A stretch of 9,280 nt of DNA from Sphingomonadales bacterium (GTDB taxonomy: Bacteria; Pseudomonadota; Alphaproteobacteria; Sphingomonadales; Sphingomonadaceae). The position numbers and the translations under genes are program-made. The DNA is taken from contig JAGWUU010000120.1 in assembly GCA_028868335.1 (NCBI GenBank), forward strand, positions 1-9,280, given 5' to 3'. How positions within the stretch are numbered: the stretch's first letter is position 1; each line of letters begins with the position of its first letter. Positions 1 to 6,536 of this stretch are shown in pieces. The notes under the pieces were generated by a model that worked only from the letters and a program-made list of their open reading frames with translations, was not told the origin of the DNA and did no database searches.

Positions 1-767
1 ACCGGATGCTGCGCCTGCCCGATGCGGTGCGCGGGGCGCATGACCTTTCGCATCACCGTCACGCGGTCCACGGCGCGGCGCCTTGTCCGGTCCACATCAA
101 GCGGGCGATGATCGACTGGTGGGGGCCGATCCTCGACGAATACTATTCGGGCAGCGAGGGGATCGGATCGGCGGGGATCACCTCGGCCGAATGGCTGGAA
201 CACCCCGGCTCGGTCGGACGGCCGACCGGGTGCAAGGTCCACATTCTGGGCGGTCAAGGCAACGAATTGCCACCGGGTGAAACCGGCGACATCTACTTCG
301 AATCCGAGACCCCTTTCGCCTACTGGAACGACAGCGAAAAGACCCGCAAGGCGACCAACGAACGCGGCTGGCGGACCTTTGGTGATGTTGGCCATGTCGA
401 TGCTGATGGCTACCTCTATCTTTCCGACCGGCGCCACTTCACGATCATCTCGGGCGGGGTGAACATCTATCCGCAAGAGATCGAGGCCGTGATGCTCGAG
501 CACGAAAGCGTGCGCGACGTGGCGGTGATCGGCGTGCCCGACGACGAATTTGGCCAGAGCGCGCTTGCGGTCGTGGAACCGGCAGAGGCGGTTGATGCCG
601 CCGCGCTGACCGCGGAGCTTGCCGCCTACGCTCGGCGGCGATTGGGGCCGGTCAAGGCGCCCAAGCGGATCGAACTGGTGGAGGCGCTGCCGCGCCACGA
701 CACCGGCAAGCTCTACAAAGCGGAGCTGATCGCGCGCTTCGGCGGACCGGCGGCAGGCGAAACATGA
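1..767 (+). CDS. Acyl-CoA synthetase (AMP-binding, class I adenylate-forming), 5'-truncated by window edge
   Basis: C-terminal part (about 254 residues) of an ANL-superfamily acyl-CoA synthetase, which activates a carboxylic acid with ATP to an acyl-adenylate and then to the CoA thioester in the cytoplasm. The reading frame is open to the left edge, so the N-terminal half, including the P-loop, lies outside. Counting from the Met codon at position 6, visible motifs are HGAAPCP (22-28), YYSGSEG (46-52, the A5 motif), GDVG with the ATP-ribose-binding Asp (126-129), SDRR (140-143), the hinge SGGVNIYPQEIE (149-160), and PRHDTGKLYK near the end, with the adenylation Lys at about 235. Full-length relatives are about 500 residues. 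The Met at 6 is internal, not a start. The stop overlaps the next gene's start (ATGA, 764-767), suggesting translational coupling to the transporter. The acid substrate cannot be told; fatty, aromatic or steroid side-chain acids are all possible. Confidence 0.93.
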   Translation, partial: RMLRLPDAVRGAHDLSHHRHAVHGAAPCPVHIKRAMIDWWGPILDEYYSGSEGIGSAGITSAEWLEHPGSVGRPTGCKVHILGGQGNELPPGETGDIYFESETPFAYWNDSEKTRKATNERGWRTFGDVGHVDADGYLYLSDRRHFTIISGGVNIYPQEIEAVMLEHESVRDVAVIGVPDDEFGQSALAVVEPAEAVDAAALTAELAAYARRRLGPVKAPKRIELVEALPRHDTGKLYKAELIARFGGPAAGET

Positions 768-2077
768 ACCGTCAGGAACGCGCGCCGCTGGGCCTGGGCC
801 AGACGCTGGCCTATTGCCTCTATGCGATCCCACTGATTGCCACGACCGGGGCGATCAGTACTTTCATCCCGCCCTATTACAGCCAGGCGCTGGGAATGCC
901 GCTGGCCATGGTGGCGACGTCACTGGTGATGATCCGCTTGATCGACGCCATCTGCGATCCGGTGATCGGTCTGGCGGTTGACCACGCGCCCTTTCGCCAG
1001 AAGCACCGGCCCTGGCTGCTGATCGCGCTGCCGCTCTATCTGACAGCCGTGGTTCTGCTGTTCTTTCCGGCCAAAGGGCTGATCGGGTCTGCCTACCTGA
1101 TCGCCACCGGGGGGCTGGTTTATATCGCCTTCACGATCGCTCAGGTCGTGCATCAGGCATGGGCGGCATCCTTGGAACGCGATCCACGGCGGCTCTCCCG
1201 CCTGTTCGGCCTGCGCGAAGTAGCCGTGATCGCAGGGGTTCTGGGTGTCTTCGCGGTGGCTGCGCTCGCCAGCCATCTTCAGGGGGGCGACGTGGCTGTA
1301 CAGGCGCGCGCGGCCGGGATCTTCATCCTGGTGACGATCACTGTGGCGACGCTCGTTACCTGGGCCTTTACCCCGGACTCCGGCAAGGGCGACATGGCGC
1401 ATGGTGACGCGAGTTGGGCGGTGCTTCGCCCGTTTCTGCTCAGCCGCGACTTCATTCTGCTCTCACTGGCCATGCTGGTCTACAACAGCGCCTGGACCGC
1501 AATGGGCGCTATGGGGTTCTTCGTTGCCCAGCATCTCTACCGCGCGCCCGAATATTTTGCGCTCTCGCTGGTGCTGACATTTGCGATCGCGCCGTTCGGG
1601 ATGATCGGCTGGATGAAGCTGGCGGGCCGATGGGGCGACCGCGCCACCTTGCGGTTCGCGTGCCTGTTTCTGGCAAGTGCGATTGCGCTGTTGCCGCTCG
1701 CAACGCGCTTCGGGCTTTCTGGCCTGATCGCGGTCCAGATCCTGATGGGATTGGGTTTTGGCGCGGGGCCCTATCTACTGCGCTCGATCACCGGTGTCCT
1801 GGCCAACGCCTATATCGCGCGGACGGGATGCGAGGTGCGCGGCGCGGCCTTTGCCATGATCAATTTCTTCGACAAGCTGGGCAGCGGGCTTGGCGCGGCG
1901 GCATTGCTCCCGCTGGCGCTGCTCGGCTTCGATCCCAAGGGCGCGGTCGATGACCATGCCCGCCATGTGCTACTGGTGATCGCCACGGCGGCGCCGCTCG
2001 CGGGGTTCGTGATCGCCGCTTGCCTGATCAACGCGTTAAAGTTGGCCCCGCAGCCGGATCAGTCCAGCGTTCCGTGA
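764..2077 (+). CDS. MFS transporter, GPH/MelB-like (MFS_2) family
   Basis: A 437-residue inner-membrane protein with about twelve hydrophobic segments spread over its length, the usual size for the major facilitator superfamily. The N-terminal stretch IRLIDAICDPVIGLAVDHAP followed by KHRPWLLI matches the GPH (glycoside-pentoside-hexuronide:cation symporter) pattern, in which an Asp/Asp-Pro motif in helix 2 is followed by an Arg-Pro-Trp motif in the helix 2-3 loop. Family members move sugars or other small solutes together with H+ or Na+; many alphaproteobacterial members have no known substrate. The ATG lies inside the acyl-CoA synthetase stop (ATGA), with only a weak AGGCGA-like ribosome site, so coupled translation is likely and the two genes are probably one operon. 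Its 3' end overlaps the convergent cysteine desulfhydrase-like gene by 19 bp. Transport of the acid activated by the upstream enzyme is a reasonable but unproven guess. Confidence 0.9.
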   Translation: MNRQERAPLGLGQTLAYCLYAIPLIATTGAISTFIPPYYSQALGMPLAMVATSLVMIRLIDAICDPVIGLAVDHAPFRQKHRPWLLIALPLYLTAVVLLFFPAKGLIGSAYLIATGGLVYIAFTIAQVVHQAWAASLERDPRRLSRLFGLREVAVIAGVLGVFAVAALASHLQGGDVAVQARAAGIFILVTITVATLVTWAFTPDSGKGDMAHGDASWAVLRPFLLSRDFILLSLAMLVYNSAWTAMGAMGFFVAQHLYRAPEYFALSLVLTFAIAPFGMIGWMKLAGRWGDRATLRFACLFLASAIALLPLATRFGLSGLIAVQILMGLGFGAGPYLLRSITGVLANAYIARTGCEVRGAAFAMINFFDKLGSGLGAAALLPLALLGFDPKGAVDDHARHVLLVIATAAPLAGFVIAACLINALKLAPQPDQSSVP

Positions 2078-3159
2078 TCGAGGAAGCGCTCGATCGCAAT
2101 CTCGTGCGGGGCAAGGTCCAGCCCTTGCCGAGCGATCCAGACGTCGTCGAAATAGGATGAGCGGTAGCGCTCGCCGCTGTCGCACAGAATCGAGACGATC
2201 GAGCCCGCCTGCCCCGCGCGCGCCATTTCGCTGGCGAGCTGTGCGCAGGCCCAGATGTTGGTTCCGGTCGATCCACCGCAGAGCTTGCCCATCCGACGCG
2301 AGATCGCCCGCGCCGCCGCGATCGACTGGGCATCGCTGACCACCACCATCCGGTCGACCACGCCGGGCACGAAGCTGGGTTCGACCCGGGGTCGTCCGAT
2401 TCCCTCGATCAGGCTCGTCGGCCCTTCGCAGGTATCGACAGTTCGGTCATGCCAGTGGCGGTGAAACACCGAGGCGGCGGGATCGGCGACGCAGACCTGC
2501 GTGGTGTGGCGGTGATAGCGGGCGAAGCGCCCGATCGTGGCCGAGGTGCCGCCCGTGCCCGCTCCGCAGACGATCCAGGCCGGCACCGGATGCGGCTCGC
2601 GCGCCATCTGGGAATAGATCGATTCTGCGATGTTGTTGTTGCCGCGCCAGTCGGTCGCGCGTTCAGCGAACGTGAACTGGTCCATGTAGTGCCCGCCGCT
2701 GGTCCGGGCGAGATCTTCGGCAACGGTATAGATCGTCCGGGCATCCTTTACCGGATGGGCGCCGCCGCCAAGGTCGGCAATCGCCGCGATCTTTTCGGGC
2801 GCGGTGTTGGCAGGCACCACCGCGATGAAGGGCAGGCCCAGCATCCGCGCGAAATAGGCTTCGGACACCGCAGTTGATCCGCTCGACGCCTCGATCACCG
2901 GACAACCGCGATGCAGCCAGCCGTTGCTGAGCGCATAGAGAAACAGCGATCGGGCCAGCCGGTGCTTGAGGCTGCCGGTGGGGTGGCTCGATTCGTCCTT
3001 GAGGTAGAGCGCCACGTCGGGAAGCGCGGGAATCGGCACCGGCAGCAAGTGGGTGTCGGCAGAGCGCGTGAAGTCCGCCTCGATCCGACCGATCGCCCAG
3101 TGCACCCAATCGCGGTCCACATTGGTCGGAGCAGCAGGAGTCATGGTCATGCTCGTCAT
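2059..3159 (-). CDS. cds1: PLP-dependent cysteine synthase-family protein, Cds1-like L-cysteine desulfhydrase
   Basis: A 366-residue fold-type II PLP enzyme strongly resembling mycobacterial Cds1, which splits L-cysteine into H2S, pyruvate and ammonia. Signature stretches are RSADTHL (32-38), KDESSHPTGSLKHR with the probable Schiff-base Lys65, ASSGSTAVSE (91-100, substrate loop), MDQFTFAERATDWRGNNNIA, the PLP-phosphate loop GAGTGGTSATIG (199-210), IEGIGRPRVEPSF (251-263), CGGSTGTN and CDSGERY. These differ from CysK (SGNTG loop), so biosynthetic cysteine synthase is less likely. The ATG at 3159 is chosen because AAGGGAG lies four nt upstream; a GTG at 3183 is in frame but would overlap the preceding gene's stop and lacks its own site. 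Met codons at 3150 and 3144 are alternatives. It is the third gene of the unit, 20 nt after the C-S lyase. The family call is firm; the true substrate is inferred. Confidence 0.9.
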   Translation of the reverse strand: MTSMTMTPAAPTNVDRDWVHWAIGRIEADFTRSADTHLLPVPIPALPDVALYLKDESSHPTGSLKHRLARSLFLYALSNGWLHRGCPVIEASSGSTAVSEAYFARMLGLPFIAVVPANTAPEKIAAIADLGGGAHPVKDARTIYTVAEDLARTSGGHYMDQFTFAERATDWRGNNNIAESIYSQMAREPHPVPAWIVCGAGTGGTSATIGRFARYHRHTTQVCVADPAASVFHRHWHDRTVDTCEGPTSLIEGIGRPRVEPSFVPGVVDRMVVVSDAQSIAAARAISRRMGKLCGGSTGTNIWACAQLASEMARAGQAGSIVSILCDSGERYRSSYFDDVWIARQGLDLAPHEIAIERFLDHGTLD

Positions 3160-3163
3160 CAAA

Positions 3164-3170
3164 CTCCCTT
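3164..3170 (-). promoter_or_regulatory. Ribosome binding site AAGGGAG deciding the Cds1-like start
   Basis: On the minus strand AAGGGAG (3170 to 3164) is followed by TTTG and the ATG at 3159. It lies in the 20-nt gap after the upstream C-S lyase stop. The same AAGGGAG heptamer precedes the TonB-receptor start at 9018. It argues for the ATG rather than the in-frame GTG at 3183; spacing to the ATG is slightly short, and spacing to the next Met at 3150 is slightly long. Confidence 0.65.
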
Positions 3171-3179
3171 TTCCACCGA

Positions 3180-4337
3180 TCACACCGCCCGTTGATCAAG
3201 CGCACGGGTAATGCGGTCAATGGCTTCGTCGATCAGCACGCGCGGGCAGCCGAAATTGATCCGGGCATGGCCCACGCCGCCCGTGCCGAATTCCGGCCCG
3301 GGGGACAGACCGACCCTGGCTTTCTCAAGCAGCCATGCCCCGGGATCATCGCCCAGACCAAGGTCGCGAAAATCCAGCCAGGCCAGAAACGAAGCCTGTG
3401 GCGCAATCAGGCGGACACCGGGAATCCGGCGGACAAGTTCGGCAACAAGATGGTCGCGGCTGGCGGTAAGATAGTCCACTTGCGCGCGCCGCCACGCCTC
3501 GCCTTCGGCAAAGGCGGCGCGGGTCGCGACCAATCCCATCAGGCTGTCGGTTCTGGGAACCATGCCGCGATGCGCGGCAACGAAGCGGCGGCGCAGCTCC
3601 TTGTTGGTGATGACCGCGAAACCAAGCTTGAGGCCCGAGAGGTTGAAGGTCTTGCCTGCCGACATCAGCGTAATGGTGCGGGCCGCGATCTCGGGGGAAA
3701 GACTGGCAATTGGCACGTGCTCCCGCCCCGGATAGACCAGATCGCAATGCACCTCGTCCGAAAGGATCAGGACATCCTCACGCTCGCAGATCGAAGCCAG
3801 CCGGATCAGTTCCTCGCGGCTGTAAACCTTGCCAGTGGGGTTGTGCGGGTTGCACAGCACCAATGCCCGCGCACGGCTGATGGCCTCCTCCAGATCGCCC
3901 ATGCCGTAGCCGTCCGGTCCAGGTTCGACCAGCGCGTCGATCCGGCACAGCCCCCAGTTGGACGGCGCGGCGTGGATCGGCCCATAGGTCGGCATCTGCA
4001 TCGCCACGCCGTCCCCCGGGGATAGCAAACCGCCAAGCGCCATGGCGATACCGGGCAGGGCGCCAGGAATGAACACCAGATCGCTTGCGGAAACCTGCCA
4101 GCCATATCGCGCCGACAGCCAGCCGACGATCGCCTCGCGCGTTTGCCTGTCTGGCATTGCGTAACCGAAGGCGGGATTTTGCAGACGCTCCGCCATTGCC
4201 GCGACGATCGCTTCGGGCACCGCGAAATCGGTGTCAGCGATCCACATCGGCAGGACATCGTCGGCATAGCGGTTCCACTTGACGCTGTCGGCCGGGTTGC
4301 GCCGGTCGATCGGGCGGCCAAACAGCGCGGAGCGCAC
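3180..4337 (-). CDS. patB: MalY/PatB-family PLP-dependent aminotransferase / carbon-sulfur beta-lyase
   Basis: A 385-residue fold-type I PLP enzyme of the MalY/PatB subgroup. Known members cleave the C-S bond of cystathionine or other cysteine S-conjugates, giving a thiol, pyruvate and ammonia. Visible features are IDRRNPADSVKW (10-21) and MWIADTDF (31-38; usually ADMDF), FGYAMPD (57-63), NPHNPTG (163-169), SDEVH (193-197, the Asp that pairs with the pyridine nitrogen), SAGKTFNLSGLKLGF with the Schiff-base Lys229, and HARINFGCP with the carboxylate-binding Arg359. The residue before the lysine is Gly where relatives often have Ser or Thr. Start is a GTG 7 nt after the YdhR-like stop; no good Shine-Dalgarno is visible and a frame stop at 4383-4385 limits extension, so translation is probably coupled to the upstream gene. 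The family name is secure; whether cystathionine is the real substrate is not. Confidence 0.9.
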   Translation of the reverse strand: MRSALFGRPIDRRNPADSVKWNRYADDVLPMWIADTDFAVPEAIVAAMAERLQNPAFGYAMPDRQTREAIVGWLSARYGWQVSASDLVFIPGALPGIAMALGGLLSPGDGVAMQMPTYGPIHAAPSNWGLCRIDALVEPGPDGYGMGDLEEAISRARALVLCNPHNPTGKVYSREELIRLASICEREDVLILSDEVHCDLVYPGREHVPIASLSPEIAARTITLMSAGKTFNLSGLKLGFAVITNKELRRRFVAAHRGMVPRTDSLMGLVATRAAFAEGEAWRRAQVDYLTASRDHLVAELVRRIPGVRLIAPQASFLAWLDFRDLGLGDDPGAWLLEKARVGLSPGPEFGTGGVGHARINFGCPRVLIDEAIDRITRALDQRAV

Positions 4338-4344
4338 CGGCGCG

Positions 4345-4674
4345 TCAGCCGCGCGGCATGCGGTGGCCGAGCGGAGCCCCGGTTACGGCGCTGACGTTTT
4401 CCCGCACATCGAAGATCTTGATCGAATGGTTGGACGAGTCCGGCAACTTGCACACGGCCGCCGCAATCGGCCCGTCGACATAAGCCTGCGCGCTGGCGCG
4501 TGTCTCGAACAGGTAGATTCCGCCGCTCTCGCGCCGATCCGCGTCGCGCAGCCAAACCTTCCAGCATAGCCCCTCGACGGATTGAAAGATCCTGGCCCGC
4601 TCGGGATTGGACCGCTGTTCAAGCTCGTCCTCGCTTACGTCATAGTCAAAATTGATCTGCACAATGGTAGCCAT
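4345..4674 (-). CDS. ydhR: YdhR-like small dimeric alpha-beta barrel (ABM) protein, putative monooxygenase
   Basis: A 109-residue protein resembling E. coli YdhR, a member of the dimeric alpha-beta barrel fold. YdhR proteins are labelled putative monooxygenases from structure, with no firmly known substrate. Diagnostic stretches are MATIVQINFDYD at the start, VEGLCWKVWLRD (33-44), GGIYLFETRASAQAYV (51-66) and IKIFDVRENVS (85-95), in the same order as in YdhR; length also matches (about 100 residues). The ATG at 4674 is preceded by CTGGAG with a 6-nt spacer; the frame stays open up to 4782, but the extra 36 residues have no family support. It is the first gene of the minus-strand unit, ending 7 nt before the MalY/PatB GTG. 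What oxidation it might do for a sulfur pathway is guesswork; it may instead be a ligand-binding or decarboxylating ABM protein. Confidence 0.85.
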   Translation of the reverse strand: MATIVQINFDYDVSEDELEQRSNPERARIFQSVEGLCWKVWLRDADRRESGGIYLFETRASAQAYVDGPIAAAVCKLPDSSNHSIKIFDVRENVSAVTGAPLGHRMPRG

Positions 4675-4695
4675 GGCAATCTCCAGTTCAAATCC

Positions 4696-4779
4696 GGTTT
4701 GGCTGGCTAACACCTGGGTTGGCTGCGGGACGAGTGAATTGGATGCGGCAAGCGTGAACTTGGTTTGGCAATCAACCAA
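4696..4779 (-). promoter_or_regulatory. Probable promoter/operator region of the ydhR-patB-cds1 unit, with repeated GGTTTGGC-like boxes
   Basis: Upstream of the YdhR ATG the octamer GGTTTGGC occurs at 4696-4703 and 4762-4769, and once with one mismatch (GGGTTGGC) at 4716-4723; the first two copies are exactly 20 bp apart. The last copy sits inside an inverted repeat, TTGGTT (4760-4765) and AACCAA (4774-4779), with an 8-nt spacer. This is the kind of arrangement expected for a dimeric regulator's operator. I do not see a convincing -35/-10 pair, so the promoter itself is inferred only from position. Confidence 0.3.
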
Positions 4780-4865
4780 CACAAAGGATGTGGGACACCA
4801 GCCGCCACGAAAACTGCCGTTCAGGATCGTCGTTCACTGAGAAACGGAACGAAGGGCCATCTACA

Positions 4866-4881
4866 TGGGTCGGCCCACCCA
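4866..4881. repeat. Short quasi-palindrome TGGGTCGGCCCACCCA
   Basis: TGGGT (4866-4870) and ACCCA (4877-4881) flank a CGGCCC centre with a GGCC core, giving a 16-bp near-palindrome with one mismatched centre pair. It lies just beyond the stop of the decayed frame (4915) on the minus strand. There is no T-tract, so a terminator role is weak; it could be a protein-binding site or chance in GC-rich DNA. Confidence 0.25.
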
Positions 4882-4914
4882 AAGCAGACCTTCCAGATTG
4901 TCGAACATCCCTGC

Positions 4915-5182
4915 CTAATCCACAATCGCCCTAACGGCCGCGGCCAGCGCGCTGATTCGCGCCGCGGCAGCCTCTCTCACCGATGGCAGCTGGACGCGTC
5001 GGCCAGTCGAGCCCCAGGAAGGCGTGTTTGATCGCTGGAGTCTTGCACTTATCGGTGACAACATGACCGACAAGAAGCATAGCATCCACGCGGGCAATAC
5101 CGGCGACCATTTTGGAAATTCGATCTTCATCGCCGGCACGCGACATACCTGTCGCGTCGAATTCGGCTTCAAGTTTTGGCCT
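4915..5182 (-). pseudogene. Decayed gene remnant, C-terminal fragment resembling the DapA / dihydrodipicolinate synthase family
   Basis: On the minus strand a frame without start runs from 5182 through RVDAMLLVGHVVTDKCKTPA and IKHAFLGLDWP and then drifts into junk. Skipping one base near 4998 joins it to a second frame reading RVQLPSVREAAAARISALAAAVRAIVD, ending at TAG 4917-4915. The joined sequence has the layout of the DapA-family C-terminus: a segment ending in P-x-(V/I)-K-x-A-(F/L)-x-(L/G)LGL, a short turn, then R-x-x-L-P and a final amphipathic helix. About 85 codons remain of a family of about 300 residues; a stop at 5185-5183 and the phosphoesterase start at 5212 cut it off. It lies on the same strand as the ydhR unit. 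Family assignment is from recalled pattern only and is tentative; a wholly non-coding origin is possible. Confidence 0.35.
5138..5157. repeat. Inverted repeat ACGCGACA-TACC-TGTCGCGT upstream of the phosphoesterase
   Basis: Perfect 8-bp arms (5138-5145 and 5150-5157) with a 4-nt loop, immediately followed by the 8-bp palindrome CGAATTCG (5158-5165). The repeat is 54 nt upstream of the metallophosphoesterase ATG. It is a candidate operator or 5'-leader hairpin for that gene, but it also lies within the possible gene remnant on the other strand and may be incidental. No clear Pho-box pair is present. Confidence 0.35.
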
Positions 5183-5199
5183 TTAACACGCCTTCCACC

Positions 5200-5204
5200 G
5201 GGAG
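5200..5204 (+). promoter_or_regulatory. Ribosome binding site GGGAG deciding the phosphoesterase start
   Basis: GGGAG is followed by a 7-nt spacer and the ATG at 5212, near-ideal geometry. An in-frame TTG at 5176 would add 12 residues with no signal-peptide character and without a ribosome site, so the ATG is preferred. Confidence 0.75.
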
Positions 5205-5211
5205 AAACTCG

Positions 5212-6516
5212 ATGAACAACCTTGGGACCTGGACGCGTCGCGCAGTCCTTGCTTCGGCTGCGGCGCTGGCGCTCGCCACAGGATCGGCGGGCATCGCCAG
5301 GCCCGCCGACGCGAGCTTTACCATCGCCGTGCTGCCCGACACCCAGAACTACATGGACTATACCCATCAGAAGGCAGAAGGCTTTGCCTTCGATGCCAGC
5401 CAGATGTTCCTGGACCAGATGGCCTATATCGCCGCCAACACCGAAAGCGCGGGCGGCGACATCGCGTTCGTGAGTTCGCTTGGCGACGTGTGGCAACACC
5501 AGTCCATGCTCATGGACCCGGACCATGTCGCGCGCGGATTCAAGCGCGGCGTCAATCCGATCATGGACAGCCACTTTGCCCCGACCCCGAAAGTAGCGTC
5601 GGTCGAAATGCCGATGGCGCGCAAGGGCTTCGAAATGATCGCGGGCAAGGTGCCGTTCTCGGTCGTGCCGGGCAACCATGACCACGACGCGATGTGGACC
5701 GACATCAACCATCTCCCGGCCAAGGTGTTCAAGGACATGTCCAGCATGGGGATGCTGCATGCCGGCGGGACGTCCAACTTCGTGTCGGTATTCGGCAAGA
5801 ATGCGCCGTTCTTCAAGGGCCAGCGCTGGTATATCGATTCATTCAACGGTGGCGCCAACAGCGCGCAGATATTCACCGCCGGCGGCTATCGCTTCCTGCA
5901 TATAGGGTTGCAGTTCGATCCGCCCAGCAAGGCGCTGGAATGGGCGGCGCAGGTGATCAGGAAGCATCCCGGCCTGCCGACCATCATTTCCACGCACGAT
6001 TACATGGACAACGCCGGCCAGCGCTTGCCCAATCCGATCATCGACAACCATGCGGTGGATCCCGAAGACAACAGCCCGCAGATGATGTGGGACAAGTTGA
6101 TCAGCCAGCACGATCAGATATTCATGGTCCTCTGCGGTCACGAGCACGGCCAGGCTTTCCGTACCGATGACAACCGCTATGGCCATAAGGTCTATCAGGT
6201 GCTGTCAGACTATCAGGACCGCAACCAGACCGCCAAGGATGCGGGGTTGAAGCCCAGCGTGTTCGAAGGGATCGGCGACGGCTGGATGCGCCTGATGACC
6301 TTCCGCATGGCGACCGCCACGCCGGTCGTGCGGGTTGCCACTTATTCGACCCACTACCGCAAGCAGAGCCGCGACACGGCCGAATATGCCGCATGGTATC
6401 AGGCGCACGAAAAGCCCCGTCTGACCGAGACGCAGTTCCATGAACAGGACGATTTTTCGTTCGACCTGACCGATTTCCACAGCCGCTTCGACAAGACCGC
6501 GCGCGTTCGCCGGTAA
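5212..6516 (+). CDS. Exported calcineurin-like metallophosphoesterase (Tat-type signal)
   Basis: A 434-residue secreted metallophosphoesterase, expected to hydrolyse a phosphomono- or diester outside the cytoplasm with a two-metal centre. The N-terminus TWTRRAVLASAAALALATG has paired arginines before a hydrophobic stretch, a Tat-like signal, with likely cleavage after ADA near residue 34. The metal-binding motifs appear in the family order: PDTQ (42-45, where many relatives have D-x-H), GDVWQH (91-96), GNHD (154-157), STHD (260-263) and CGHEH (308-312). All expected ligands are present apart from the Q for H change in the first motif, a common variant among exported bacterial members. The tail after about 340 is of unknown role. 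Start ATG follows GGGAG. It stands alone on the plus strand, with a strong palindrome 20 nt after its stop. Substrate is unknown; phospholipid head groups, nucleotides or phosphoproteins are possible. Confidence 0.9.
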   Translation: MNNLGTWTRRAVLASAAALALATGSAGIARPADASFTIAVLPDTQNYMDYTHQKAEGFAFDASQMFLDQMAYIAANTESAGGDIAFVSSLGDVWQHQSMLMDPDHVARGFKRGVNPIMDSHFAPTPKVASVEMPMARKGFEMIAGKVPFSVVPGNHDHDAMWTDINHLPAKVFKDMSSMGMLHAGGTSNFVSVFGKNAPFFKGQRWYIDSFNGGANSAQIFTAGGYRFLHIGLQFDPPSKALEWAAQVIRKHPGLPTIISTHDYMDNAGQRLPNPIIDNHAVDPEDNSPQMMWDKLISQHDQIFMVLCGHEHGQAFRTDDNRYGHKVYQVLSDYQDRNQTAKDAGLKPSVFEGIGDGWMRLMTFRMATATPVVRVATYSTHYRKQSRDTAEYAAWYQAHEKPRLTETQFHEQDDFSFDLTDFHSRFDKTARVRR

Positions 6517-6536
6517 GCCTGCGCTTTGGATCAACC

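Noticed and set aside
3160..3183. GTG start at 3183 for the Cds1-like gene
   Set aside because: It would translate the AAGGGAG ribosome site itself as coding sequence; the ATG at 3159 fits better.
3192..4025. Plus-strand open frame of 277 codons
   Set aside because: Antisense to the MalY/PatB gene, which has all catalytic motifs; no recognisable protein.
4675..4782. N-terminal extension of the YdhR-like protein to the Met at 4782
   Set aside because: The extra 36 residues have no counterpart in YdhR, and a good CTGGAG site sits 6 nt before the ATG at 4674.
5024..5215. Plus-strand 63-codon open frame in the gap before the phosphoesterase
   Set aside because: No recognisable domain, no ribosome site, and it runs over the phosphoesterase ribosome site; the opposite strand reads more like a former protein.
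4915..5760. Minus-strand open frame of 281 codons
   Set aside because: Most of it is antisense to the phosphoesterase and rich in His/Arg/Gly like a shadow frame. Only its last part (4915 to about 4998) is kept, as a piece of the suggested remnant.
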